Positions 44,949 through 53,887 are shown, counted from the first letter of the stretch. The stretch: 55,768 nt of DNA from an uncultured Oscillospiraceae bacterium (GCA_900539855.1 UQDO01000010.1:1-55768); one strand, 5' to 3'. Numbers and translations are program-made. Notes: generated by a model not told the origin, from the sequence alone.

Positions 44949-44967
44949 CAGACCTTATATTAATATA

Positions 44968-46497
44968 TCATTCCGTGACATTTTCTTTGCTTATCTTACA
45001 TTTAAGAGAATTGATCAATGCTTTGAACACATCCGGTCTCAAAAGCGCATTTGCGGCAATGTATAGCGGCGCTATCCAAAGCATATTCAGCACGCCGTGA
45101 AGGCAAAGGGTCAGAAATTTCATGCCGCAGAAATGCGCTGTGCCGAAAATCAGATAGATGCCTGCAAACACCGCACCGTTTACAAAAAGCAGCGCAAAGC
45201 TGCCGGCGGCACTGCGGTGGAAAATTTTACGGTTTGTATATATAAGCGTTACAATATTCCTGAAAACTATCGCCGCCACTGTTCCGGCAAGTGCACCGCA
45301 TATTCCGAACAGCTTTATGCCGATAACGGTAAAAGAAAGGTTTATGGCCATTTCGACTATCGCGTGCCACTTTGTATTCTTAAAATCGCCCGAATATTCA
45401 ATGACCTGATTGGCAGGCAGCTTGGCGCATGAAATAAGCTTTGACGCCGAAAACAGCAGTATAAGCAGCGGATTTATGTATTCTGCATCGTTTATACCGC
45501 CGGTGTAGATTTCAATTACCGCCAGCAAAAATGTATTCATAGCCGTGTAAACAATAAAGTTTGCACAGACATACAGCGTCTCATAAGCGCGGTATTTTTT
45601 AAGAAATTCCTCCCGGTTGACCGAAAAAAGCTGTCCGAGCGCAAAGTTAAAACCCTTGACGAGGTTGCTTATAAAGGTCTCGACCTGCGAGAAAAACAGG
45701 TTGTATATATAGTAAACACTGGCAGTGCCGAAATCAGCCAAAGCGGACAGCAGCAGTATATCGGTGTTGTTGAAGACCATTGCGGATATCTGATGCACTA
45801 TCACCGAATTTTTCTGCGATATCGCAGCGGTGTTCGGCTTTACGCCGAAGTCAAGCCAGCTGTAGCGCTTTTTTGCATACGCGGTTATGTATAAAAGCTG
45901 CAGCACCGCTATCAGGCAGTAGGTGCCCTGCATAAGCAGAAGATCGTCGGTCAGTATAAGCACAGCGACCTTTGCAAGACCGCTCACGACCTGCAAAACG
46001 GTCTGCGAATTGTTTATTACATACTGCCTTCCGTCGGTCTCCATTAAAATGCAGTATTTGCCTTCAATAAAAAACGTGACAAGCGACGGCACACCGTTCA
46101 GCAGCACAAGCGCTATAACGGTAAAGGAGTCAAGATCTGTATCGACCGCAAAGCCGTAAACCGCAGCTATCAAAAGAACGGCAAAGCCGTAAACGCATCC
46201 TACCTTTATATAGTGCTTTCTGGTTGCGGCAAGTATACCGTTTATTTTTTCGCGGTCTTTTGTGGCAACCGGTTTCAGCAGCGCCTGTGAGGTCGCAAGA
46301 CCTACCCCTGCCTCCAAAAGGCAGAGATATGAGAATATCTGCTTGACGGTTGACAGCACGCCGTTTACCTCGGAGCCGAAATTTTCAATATAAAGTCTCG
46401 GCAGTATAAAACTGATGGCAATGGTCACGATCTGGCAGAGCACAACCGATATCATATTGAATTTAATTTTTTTCGAATGTGCGCCCAACCGTACCAC
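44968..46497 (-). CDS. Wzx-like polysaccharide flippase
   Basis: A 509-residue membrane protein with 14 predicted helices, of the MOP/polysaccharide-biosynthesis family. The YIENFGSEVNGVLSTVKQIF segment near residue 36 and the central helices (VFNNTDILLLSALADFGTASVYY) are typical for EPS repeat-unit transporters of Firmicutes. It would move the lipid-linked repeat across the membrane to the Wzy-like polymerase. The start may be GTG 46497 or, better spaced behind AGGTGG, TTG 46488. It is 7 bases from the acyltransferase gene. Confidence 0.9.
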   Translation of the reverse strand: MVRLGAHSKKIKFNMISVVLCQIVTIAISFILPRLYIENFGSEVNGVLSTVKQIFSYLCLLEAGVGLATSQALLKPVATKDREKINGILAATRKHYIKVGCVYGFAVLLIAAVYGFAVDTDLDSFTVIALVLLNGVPSLVTFFIEGKYCILMETDGRQYVINNSQTVLQVVSGLAKVAVLILTDDLLLMQGTYCLIAVLQLLYITAYAKKRYSWLDFGVKPNTAAISQKNSVIVHQISAMVFNNTDILLLSALADFGTASVYYIYNLFFSQVETFISNLVKGFNFALGQLFSVNREEFLKKYRAYETLYVCANFIVYTAMNTFLLAVIEIYTGGINDAEYINPLLILLFSASKLISCAKLPANQVIEYSGDFKNTKWHAIVEMAINLSFTVIGIKLFGICGALAGTVAAIVFRNIVTLIYTNRKIFHRSAAGSFALLFVNGAVFAGIYLIFGTAHFCGMKFLTLCLHGVLNMLWIAPLYIAANALLRPDVFKALINSLKCKISKENVTE

Positions 46498-46504
46498 CTG
46501 CCTT

Positions 46505-47554
46505 TCAGTATATATTTTTTAAAAATTTGAATTTTTCGGTCAGTGACAGTGCAATGACCGCGGCACTAAAGCCGATGGTAGGTATCAGAACTATAAAAAA
46601 CGCAAGAAGTGAATTGACATTGTCGTAAGGGGTAAGTATTGAAAAAGCCTCGACAAACAGCATGTGCGTAAAATATATGAGCGAGCTGAGTGTTCTCATG
46701 TTTTCCGCCGTGCGTCTGCTGACACTGATATTCAAAAGCAGCACGGTCTTTGCGAGGAAGTAGGATGCAGGCACGAGCAGCAGATACATGTCATATTCGA
46801 GCTGCCAGTCCATTTTTGAAACAAAGATAAATTCGGCAATAAATCCAAGCATTGAAACCGCAAATGCCCCTGCCGCCGACCGCAGTGACCCCGAGTTCTT
46901 TTTGCAGGCAAGCCTTGCGCCGAGCGCTATAAAAATTATGCCTTCAAATATGCCGTTACGGGTCGTGACCGTAAACCGCAGTACACTAAGTGCGGCTGTC
47001 CTGACGCATTGCGGAAACGGTATCATATTTACAAGCCCTGCATAGCTCTGTCCGCAAAGTCCGATAAGATAAAGAAACGAACCTAACACTATTATCCGGT
47101 TTATGCTTACTCTTTTATTTATAAGAAAGCTTACGGCTGCAACGGCAACAGCGGTGGCAGGAAGATACCACAGAAAACCGTACCCTGCGCTGAACACCAT
47201 GTTTTTTGCCCAATTAAGAAGTATTAAAACAGCACTTTTGATATTTGAAGATTTCAGCATCTCAAGCACCGTAAACGGAAAATAGACCGCCGACCATACA
47301 AGGTACAGCTTTAATATCCGTTTTATATACCCAAGCACGATTCCTTTGTCGATACCGCCGTCATTCATTTTTGAAAAGAGAAAAAACCCGGAAAATATAA
47401 AGAAAAGCGGGACCGCGACCCGTGACAGGCAGTTTACAAGAAACGAGTCCATCCCTCCGTCAATAGACAGCAGCGGTGATGTATGTATGCAGACAATAAG
47501 CAGGGAGCATATTAATTTTGCAATATCGACCGAACAATAATACTGCCTTTTGAT
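46505..47554 (-). CDS. acyltransferase 3 family protein with an apparent ATC start
   Basis: About 349 residues and ten membrane helices, of the OafA-type family that O-acetylates surface sugars. The first usual start codon is ATG 47452, but the 34 codons upstream are in frame and encode the family's conserved N-terminus (QYYCSVDIAKLICSLLIVCIH, the first helix with its catalytic His, given in part). That stretch starts at ATC (47554-47552), five bases after AGAGGGTGAG, right after an in-frame TAA. No ATG, GTG or TTG exists in between. Either ATC initiates translation, or an ATG mutated, or a base is misread. It heads the riboswitch-controlled operon. Confidence 0.8.
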   Translation of the reverse strand: MKRQYYCSVDIAKLICSLLIVCIHTSPLLSIDGGMDSFLVNCLSRVAVPLFFIFSGFFLFSKMNDGGIDKGIVLGYIKRILKLYLVWSAVYFPFTVLEMLKSSNIKSAVLILLNWAKNMVFSAGYGFLWYLPATAVAVAAVSFLINKRVSINRIIVLGSFLYLIGLCGQSYAGLVNMIPFPQCVRTAALSVLRFTVTTRNGIFEGIIFIALGARLACKKNSGSLRSAAGAFAVSMLGFIAEFIFVSKMDWQLEYDMYLLLVPASYFLAKTVLLLNISVSRRTAENMRTLSSLIYFTHMLFVEAFSILTPYDNVNSLLAFFIVLIPTIGFSAAVIALSLTEKFKFLKNIY

Positions 47555-47580
47555 TTAAGCTCACCCTCTTTCAGGACAAA

Positions 47581-47629
47581 TAAAAAAGACTGCAATAAAC
47601 GCAAATCTGCTTTGCGAAAATTGCAGTCT
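47581..47629 (-). terminator. riboswitch expression-platform terminator
   Basis: Minus strand: AGACTGCAAT / ATTGCAGTCT with an inner CGCAAA / TTTGCG helix, loop GCAGA, then TTTTTT. Its 5' arm shares CAAT(T) with the 3' strand of the presumed aptamer P1, so ligand binding and termination should exclude each other. Confidence 0.88.
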
Positions 47630-47705
47630 GTCAACCGTAGTATAAACCTTAGGCACAATGACTTTGTGTCCTCATCTTTCGATGAGTTTACCAATATTCA
47701 ATTTA
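47617..47705 (-). promoter_or_regulatory. class-I cyclic di-GMP riboswitch (GEMM-I) aptamer
   Basis: Minus strand carries the GEMM-I landmarks in order: GGTAAAC (consensus GGCAAAC), the P2 hairpin CTCATC-GAAA-GATGAG with its GNRA tetraloop, GGACACAAAGTC (consensus GGGACGCAAAGCC), GCCTAAGG and CTACGG as the tetraloop-receptor helix, then TTGACAG. The transcript from the upstream promoter starts with AATTG, which can pair with CAATT at the aptamer 3' end to make P1. The position equivalent to G20 appears to be G, favouring c-di-GMP over cGAMP. It precedes the exopolysaccharide operon. Confidence 0.85.
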
Positions 47706-47709
47706 TAAT

Positions 47710-47738
47710 ATAATACACCGAATACTATATTTTGTCAA
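47710..47738 (-). promoter_or_regulatory. promoter of the exopolysaccharide operon
   Basis: Minus-strand TTGACA (47738-47733), 17-base spacer, TATTAT (47715-47710); predicted start about 47703 at the aptamer 5' end. Its -35 box overlaps that of a plus-strand promoter. Confidence 0.8.
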
Positions 47739-47761
47739 GCTTTTTGTCTTGTGTTTATTAT
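47732..47761 (+). promoter_or_regulatory. divergent promoter of the second acyltransferase
   Basis: TTGTCA at 47732-47737 and TATTAT at 47756-47761 (18-base spacer). The -35 box lies on top of the -35 box of the operon promoter on the other strand, so the two may compete. Confidence 0.5.
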
Positions 47762-47808
47762 CAATTTATGTTAATATATCGTTAGTTACAAGAAAGGACC
47801 GGATATTT

Positions 47809-48813
47809 GTGAAAAGAGACCGCCTGACCGATCTTTTAAAAGGGTATGCCTGTCTGCTCGTTGTATTCGGGCATGTGATAATAGGGCTTCGCACCTCCGG
47901 TGCTGCGGTACCGTCCGCCATGCCGCTATTGGAAAAATTTATATGGACTTATCACATTGACCTTTTTATGTTCCTTTCCGGATATGTCTACAGCATAACC
48001 GGCGGATGGCAGAGGAAAGGCACACGGCTCAGATTTATCGGCTGTAAGCTGCTCGACCTCGGCATCCCTTATTTTGTTTTTTCTTCCCTTTACATAGCGG
48101 TCAATCATTTTACCCCGGGGGTCAACAATCCGTCGGCGCTGTCGGATATTTTAAAGCTGCCATACCGTCCGGTTGCGCAGTATTGGTTCCTGTTTGCACT
48201 TTTCTGGCTGTTTGTTATCTGGACGCTGCTTTCAAAATTTTTCCCGAACTATATAATAACCGTGCTGACCTTTGCGGTATTTATTATCTGCAAAGTTTTG
48301 CAGGTCGATCTTTTATTTCTTGACTCATCCTTCAACTGTGCGCTTGCCTTCGGACTCGGAACATCTTTAAAATCACTTGATATAAAAAAACTGCCGGCTG
48401 TCATCCGTGCTTTGGTGATACCGGTACACATAGCGGTCGCCTGCTGCGTTATATATTACGACATTTACGAAAAATTATTTGTTGACGACGCCTTGACACT
48501 GCTCGGCATTTTTTCATCGGTATGCTTTATATCACTGCTTGGCGATATAAAGCCGGTACCAAATTTTCTGCAGCTTATTTGCCGCGATTCCTTCCCTATT
48601 TATCTTTTGCACACCTTTTTCACAGCCGCGGTAAGGATTTTGCTTTTAAAACTCGGAGTTGCAAATTATACCGTGCATGTAATTGCAGGCATGGCGGCAG
48701 GGCTTATATTCCCGATAGCTGCCGCAAGGCTATGCTCGCTATCGCCCTTCCTTGATATCTTGTTCTATCCGTCACGCTCAATAAAGAAAATAAGGTCACA
48801 TAATAAGGATTAA
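47809..48813 (+). CDS. acyltransferase 3 family protein
   Basis: A 334-residue membrane protein with about ten helices. It starts MKRDRLTDLLKGYACLLVVFGH, where the His at the end of the first helix is the conserved catalytic residue of this family, and has a typical late segment FPIYLLHTFF. It probably acetylates or otherwise acylates a surface sugar. Start GTG 47809 follows GAAAGGA; in-frame upstream codons to 47749 lie across the promoter region and are not used. It is divergent from the riboswitch-controlled operon, with overlapping promoter boxes, and convergent with the 41-residue peptide gene. Confidence 0.88.
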   Translation: MKRDRLTDLLKGYACLLVVFGHVIIGLRTSGAAVPSAMPLLEKFIWTYHIDLFMFLSGYVYSITGGWQRKGTRLRFIGCKLLDLGIPYFVFSSLYIAVNHFTPGVNNPSALSDILKLPYRPVAQYWFLFALFWLFVIWTLLSKFFPNYIITVLTFAVFIICKVLQVDLLFLDSSFNCALAFGLGTSLKSLDIKKLPAVIRALVIPVHIAVACCVIYYDIYEKLFVDDALTLLGIFSSVCFISLLGDIKPVPNFLQLICRDSFPIYLLHTFFTAAVRILLLKLGVANYTVHVIAGMAAGLIFPIAAARLCSLSPFLDILFYPSRSIKKIRSHNKD

Positions 48814-48831
48814 AACGTTTTTATATGCCAC

Positions 48832-48861
48832 AGAGCCCACAAGGTTTCCCTTGTGGGCTCT
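48832..48861. terminator. bidirectional terminator
   Basis: AGAGCCCACAAGG / CCTTGTGGGCTCT, 13-bp perfect stem with a four-base loop, between the convergent acyltransferase and the 41-residue peptide gene. Confidence 0.85.
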
Positions 48862-48880
48862 GCCGCGTTATATGGAAGAT

Positions 48881-49006
48881 CTACTCGTCATCGAATGTAT
48901 CCCAGCCGATATCTCCAACCGAGATCTCGACTTCGTCACCCCTGCAGACATTTTCTGCCGGTGCGAGGGAGGTTATGTTAATGACAGGTTCTGTATACTT
49001 CTTCAT
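48881..49006 (-). CDS. 41-residue peptide, MKKY...P type
   Basis: A short gene of 41 codons. It starts ATG at 49006, seven bases after GGGAGG, and begins 15 bases after the stop of the large secreted phosphoesterase gene, so it is very likely in the same transcript; a terminator follows its stop. The product opens MKKYTEPVINITSL, has one Cys at residue 21 (NVCRGDE) and an acidic C-terminus ending GWDTFDDE (net charge strongly negative). No signal peptide. Short clostridial ORFs with an MKKYxxP opening occur widely without known function. Peptide signal, RiPP-like precursor or accessory factor are all unproven possibilities. Confidence 0.7.
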   Translation of the reverse strand: MKKYTEPVINITSLAPAENVCRGDEVEISVGDIGWDTFDDE

Positions 49007-49021
49007 TTCGATTTCCTCCCT

Positions 49022-52000
49022 TTATTTAAGATAATCCTTTATATCGATCTTCTGATCAATACCGGCACCGAAACGCAGACGTGTGAACATTCCGTCGTAG
49101 CCGTAAACCTGAGCGTCAAACAGAGCTTCGGTCAATGTACCGGTCAATCTTTCGGGTCTTACCCACCAGTCGGCGTACTTTGACAGATCATCACCTGTGC
49201 CGAGAACCTTGGCGTGAGCGGTGTTGACGGCTAAGAACTTCTGGGCAGCATACTTCTTGTATGCGTCGGTGTGTGTATGACCGAACACATAAAGAGGATT
49301 GATTGCCGTACCCGCGCTGAAGTCCTTGGTCAGACCGAGTCGTTTATTCTCATATGTCGTATGGTTGTTGAATGCAGATATAAGTGACTTTACTTCCTCT
49401 ACGTTGCTGCAGGAGCTGACTCCGTCTCCGGTTCCGGCGTGACCTGCCTGAATAAAGGTCCAGCCTTCAAGTGAAGCATCGTAAGCTTCCTCGATCAGCC
49501 AATGCATCTGGGCATCCGAATACATTCTCCATGACTCGGCAGCCTCGAACAGGAACTTGCCGTTCTGTGTAAACGGAGCGTCATAGCAGTCGGTAACTAT
49601 CAGTCTTGTTTTCTTTTCAGGGAAATCAACGTAATAATAGCTGGAATGTGCGTTCTTGCTGTCATGGACTATTCTGTCGCCCGCAAGCGGAACTATCATC
49701 TCCTGATACCATTCCTCAAGGGATATGATGCCCTGGATCTTGACACAGTTCGGGTTGTAGGACGGATATCCGTAGCCGGAGCTGTATTCGTTGGCATCGT
49801 GGTTGCCCTTAGTCACAAATACAGGAACATTGGCTTCCTTGAATAGCCTTACATACTGTCTTAACTTTTCTATGGATACTTCCTTTTTGGAGGTTCCGTG
49901 GATAATATCTCCGCCTAACATTATAAAGTCGACATCGGTAGTGTTGGCAAGTTCAACCATAGCATGTATCGTTCTTAAAACTGCCGGCTCTGACGGAATG
50001 TCCTGTGACGATTTCACATAGTCGATGTGAAGGTCGGTGATGTAAAGATAGGAGAAATTGCCCTGCTGAACCACTCTCAGATCATTACGAAGACCTTCAA
50101 ACTCATCTTTGTAGTACTCCGTAACACCGTTCGGCACAACATTTACAGCCTTATGTATTTTATTGTAGGAATTTGCAAAAGCGTCGGTGTAAAGATATGT
50201 TCCGTCCGTATACTGCTGGTATGCAACGACCGTGAACTCGGTATCCTTCATCTTGTCAAGGATATTGCCCTTAAGGAGCACCTGATAATCGGTGTAAAGG
50301 TCGGTCGAGTCATAGATAACTCCGGTGGCTTCTGCGTTGACAGCCTTGCACTGCTCATAGTTTTCCATGGTCAGAGTGGTCTGCCCTGCCGTTTCCATAA
50401 ACCTGGTCGGTGTTACAAGGAAACCTGTTTTTGTTACCGCACCGTGCGCTGCGAGGGAAGCAGCGGTCTGGGTGTAAATTCTCGCTCTGAAACGGACACC
50501 TGTGGTGTACTCGCTTGTCTTTTCGCGATAGGACGAAGCGATTATCGCCATGTTATCGGCTGCGGTCGTCGTAAAGGTTACGTTAACGCGGATATTCTTT
50601 GCCGATGCGGGTATTGTGGTATCAAACTCATGTCCCGGATCCCACTCGTCGTTGGTCTCAAATATGTTTTTCGTGACCTCCTCGGAGAATGCCGAGCCGT
50701 ATGCGTCATAGGTTACCGAAATACCGCTTGCGGCAAGCTGCTCACCGCTTGCAGGATCAACTGTTACAAGAACATACAGTTTGCCGTCCTTGGCACCGAC
50801 GGTAAGATAAGCGTTGCTTGACGAAGTGCCGTTAATAGTGCTGTCGCCCTTTACGGTTATGCTTGACGAGGTGCCTGCCTCGTAGAACTTTATGTCGTCA
50901 ACAAGCACGTTAGCGCCGTCGCCCGAAACGCCGAACACAAAATTGGATTCTTCCTTGTCTGTTTTGAAGGCAAGTGCGCCTAAGTTCCAGTCGTCGCCGT
51001 CCGCGCATGCATCAAAGGCGTTGCCGGTGCCGAGCACGGTGTAGGAAGAAGCGTCGCCGCTGCCTGCCGTAAATGCGCCTGCCGCACTTCCGGCAAGTCT
51101 CTTATATCTGAATCTCACGGCATAGGTCTTTTTGGCTGCAAGACCTATTCTGCCGGCACCCGCTGCGTCGTATGACGGTATCTCGGCTGCGCCTGTACCC
51201 GTAAATTTAAGGACCTTGTTGTTTGCGTTATCAGGATCCGCCGTAAGTTCAGCGCCCACAGCATTTATGGAACCGATATTTTCAAAGCGCTGATTAATTA
51301 TATCATACTTTGCGTATGCGATCCTTGTCTCGTTCTCCATGACATTTCCGAAAGGAGCCGTACAGTCAGGATCGCCGTACCAGCCGATAAAGGTCTTTTC
51401 AGCGGTGTTTTTGCCGGCTGCCAATGCCTTTCCGACCGCCGAGGTGACGGTGGTGATGTATCCGTTTTCGTTTACGGTAACATCGGCATATGCCGCGTTT
51501 TCGGATATAACAACATCATCTATGTAAACATTACGTTCTGCACCATTGGTCGCCCCGTTTGCAAGAGCGGTGATGTAAAGATGATTCTTCTCTCCTAGAT
51601 AGCCGGTGGTAAAGGTGCGTGTTACGGTTACCCATTCTCCTGCTTTATTCGAATTATACGAGGTGCTCGAAATGGCTGTCTTGTCATTTGCAACATAATT
51701 GGCATACGAGCCTGTGCAAAGCTGGAAGTTCACGGTGTTTTCGGTGCCGTTATCCTCTACCAGATAACGGTAGCTGACCGTATATTCCGTGTTATCCCTT
51801 AAGGCATAAAAGGCTGCATCAGAAGCGTCGTAACGTGCTATTTCAATGTTGCCGCGCTCGTCATTAAGAGGCAGTACCGCAACTTTATTCTTTGGATCCA
51901 GCGGATCTTTGGTAATATCGGCTTTGTAATCTCTCGAATCGGAAAAGCCGCCTTCATTGAAGCCTATATAAAGCTTTGAATATTTGGCATAAGCCCTTCT

Positions 52001-53803
52001 GTATTCATTTTCCAGGACCGGTCCGAACTCGTTGATGAAATCAACATCGGAATACCAGCCGAGGAAGGTCATGCCGTCGGCATGATCCGGCTCGGGAAGC
52101 TCGCTGCCTGCAGCAACGCCGGAATAATCAACGGCAATACCGTTGTTGTTGGCATGCCAGCCCTTCTCAACCTTGACATAGTCAACATAGAAGTCTGTTT
52201 GACCGTTTGAATTATTGGTGCCGAAGGTCATAACAAGATGCCTGTTGTTCATGCTTGCCGGAGTGCGGACATATACGGTATATGTCTTCCAGCTCGTATC
52301 CTCTACCGGGCGTACTATGGTCTTGAGGTTATATACCTTTGACCACTTTTCCGGATCTCCGGAGGTCTCATATCCCAGTCCGAAAAAACCTACCTTGCTG
52401 GGTGAGGTGCAGACCTGTTTATAGCGGACGGTGATCCTGTACTCGGTATTGCCGGTCAGCTTACAGTAGCTGCCGTTGTAAAGTGAAAATTTCTGAACTG
52501 AACTCTCGGTAAAATGATCAGGCTTATTATTATTGCTGGTCGGGAAATGGAGGATGTGTGTATCGGGGTCTATATCCCATGCAACACCCGATGACGCATA
52601 TACGCCGCCGTTATCCTCACCGTCTACAAGGCGTTTCCAGCCCGAATAATCTGCGTTGAAATCATAAAGAGTTGAGTCGAAGACCGTAGCGGTCAGATAC
52701 TCAACATCAAAGCTGCCGCTTCCGCTTGATGCACCAAATGTCATAAACAATGCCTTACCCTCTGCCAAGCTTCCTGTACTGACCGTCAGATCATATACCT
52801 TCCAATCTGTCTCGGTGCCGTCTATTTTGAGTATTGCAAGTGATTTCAGTGCACCCGAATTCATGTTCGGAACAGACGGCTTGGTAGCGATCGAGAAATA
52901 TCCGGTATCTGAGGTGCTCTTTGCATTGTAACGGATCTTTACCTTTATGTTAAAGGTCTTATCCGGACCCGGCGTCCAGAATTCAGTATCATAAATGCCG
53001 AAATGCTGTATCCATACTGCCGACGTAAGACTGGGGTTGGTTTTATTGGTGGTCGGGAAATGGAGATATCCGTTGTCGAGATGCCAACCGGTTTGCGAAG
53101 CACCGTATGTGTAGCCGTTCGCCGCATTGTCCGAAACAGCTGCGAAGTTAGGAAAGCTGTCCGAAAAATCAAACGTACGGCTTCCGGTGTCATCCTCAGG
53201 ACCCAGCTCGGTAAGAACAAGATCGTCTATGTAAACGACGTCACCGCTCTCACAGTAGACCGAAACAACAAGGTTTGGGCTTACATCACCGCCGGTGGTG
53301 ATGATATAATCGTGTCTTGTCCACTCGACCGATTTGAGCTCCTTGCTGTACATATATGTTTTTTCCGAAGAAAGATCCTTTCCGGCATCCCAGACGTTGC
53401 TCTTAGCGCTCGCCATTTGGATGTATATGGGAATGTCGTTCGGAAAGGTCCTTGCCGCACACGCACCTATTTTGTATTTCAAAGAGACCCTGTAGCGCGT
53501 GTTTGCCTTGACCCGGATCTTGGTTGAGCCGTCATCACAAACAGCAAAAGCCTTGTACCAGCTAAGATTGCCTGAAGGCGCCACCTTAAGTGAATGGCTG
53601 CCGGAGGCTGCCTGCTCGTCGGTAATACTGGCGGCTGTCGAACTGCCGGTGATGGTACCTGTACTGCTTTCAAAGCCTGTAGACTGCACATCGCCCGCAG
53701 CCGCTTCCGCATTGAAAGACAGCCCCGGAATGAAGGCAGAACTTACAACAAAAGCAAGTGCAAGTGCCGCTCCAACCAACTTTTTGAGCCAGTTGTTGTT
53801 CAT
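49022..53803 (-). CDS. large secreted multi-domain protein with C-terminal calcineurin-like phosphoesterase
   Basis: About 1593 residues. A signal peptide (about 1-35, cleavage near AEA-A) is followed by a series of carbohydrate-binding-like jelly-roll domains (roughly 40-205, 210-370, 375-545, 600-760 and 800-950), two Listeria-Bacteroides-type repeats (FLGWYSD and FIGWYGDPDC, each ending YAKY), a strand-rich region, and a metallophosphoesterase at about 1245-1550 with ITDLHID, LGGDII, KGNHDA, QAGHAG and FGHTHTD, all metal sites intact. No sortase signal or SLH domain is seen, so retention may be through sugar binding. A TTG at 53830 is in frame, but ATG 53803 follows AGGAGTG. An AraC-type gene diverges from it. 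Confidence 0.9.
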   Translation of the reverse strand: MNNNWLKKLVGAALALAFVVSSAFIPGLSFNAEAAAGDVQSTGFESSTGTITGSSTAASITDEQAASGSHSLKVAPSGNLSWYKAFAVCDDGSTKIRVKANTRYRVSLKYKIGACAARTFPNDIPIYIQMASAKSNVWDAGKDLSSEKTYMYSKELKSVEWTRHDYIITTGGDVSPNLVVSVYCESGDVVYIDDLVLTELGPEDDTGSRTFDFSDSFPNFAAVSDNAANGYTYGASQTGWHLDNGYLHFPTTNKTNPSLTSAVWIQHFGIYDTEFWTPGPDKTFNIKVKIRYNAKSTSDTGYFSIATKPSVPNMNSGALKSLAILKIDGTETDWKVYDLTVSTGSLAEGKALFMTFGASSGSGSFDVEYLTATVFDSTLYDFNADYSGWKRLVDGEDNGGVYASSGVAWDIDPDTHILHFPTSNNNKPDHFTESSVQKFSLYNGSYCKLTGNTEYRITVRYKQVCTSPSKVGFFGLGYETSGDPEKWSKVYNLKTIVRPVEDTSWKTYTVYVRTPASMNNRHLVMTFGTNNSNGQTDFYVDYVKVEKGWHANNNGIAVDYSGVAAGSELPEPDHADGMTFLGWYSDVDFINEFGPVLENEYRRAYAKYSKLYIGFNEGGFSDSRDYKADITKDPLDPKNKVAVLPLNDERGNIEIARYDASDAAFYALRDNTEYTVSYRYLVEDNGTENTVNFQLCTGSYANYVANDKTAISSTSYNSNKAGEWVTVTRTFTTGYLGEKNHLYITALANGATNGAERNVYIDDVVISENAAYADVTVNENGYITTVTSAVGKALAAGKNTAEKTFIGWYGDPDCTAPFGNVMENETRIAYAKYDIINQRFENIGSINAVGAELTADPDNANNKVLKFTGTGAAEIPSYDAAGAGRIGLAAKKTYAVRFRYKRLAGSAAGAFTAGSGDASSYTVLGTGNAFDACADGDDWNLGALAFKTDKEESNFVFGVSGDGANVLVDDIKFYEAGTSSSITVKGDSTINGTSSSNAYLTVGAKDGKLYVLVTVDPASGEQLAASGISVTYDAYGSAFSEEVTKNIFETNDEWDPGHEFDTTIPASAKNIRVNVTFTTTAADNMAIIASSYREKTSEYTTGVRFRARIYTQTAASLAAHGAVTKTGFLVTPTRFMETAGQTTLTMENYEQCKAVNAEATGVIYDSTDLYTDYQVLLKGNILDKMKDTEFTVVAYQQYTDGTYLYTDAFANSYNKIHKAVNVVPNGVTEYYKDEFEGLRNDLRVVQQGNFSYLYITDLHIDYVKSSQDIPSEPAVLRTIHAMVELANTTDVDFIMLGGDIIHGTSKKEVSIEKLRQYVRLFKEANVPVFVTKGNHDANEYSSGYGYPSYNPNCVKIQGIISLEEWYQEMIVPLAGDRIVHDSKNAHSSYYYVDFPEKKTRLIVTDCYDAPFTQNGKFLFEAAESWRMYSDAQMHWLIEEAYDASLEGWTFIQAGHAGTGDGVSSCSNVEEVKSLISAFNNHTTYENKRLGLTKDFSAGTAINPLYVFGHTHTDAYKKYAAQKFLAVNTAHAKVLGTGDDLSKYADWWVRPERLTGTLTEALFDAQVYGYDGMFTRLRFGAGIDQKIDIKDYLK

Positions 53804-53858
53804 TTTAACATTACACTCCTTTTCAAACAAAAAATTTTGTTGAAATCTTCTAAATACA

Positions 53859-53887
53859 ATGTTACAATATGAAATAAGCTAATTCAA
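53859..53887 (-). promoter_or_regulatory. putative promoter of the large secreted protein
   Basis: Minus-strand TTGAAT (53887-53882), 17-base spacer, TAACAT (53864-53859). It lies in the gap to the divergent AraC-type regulator gene. Confidence 0.5.
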
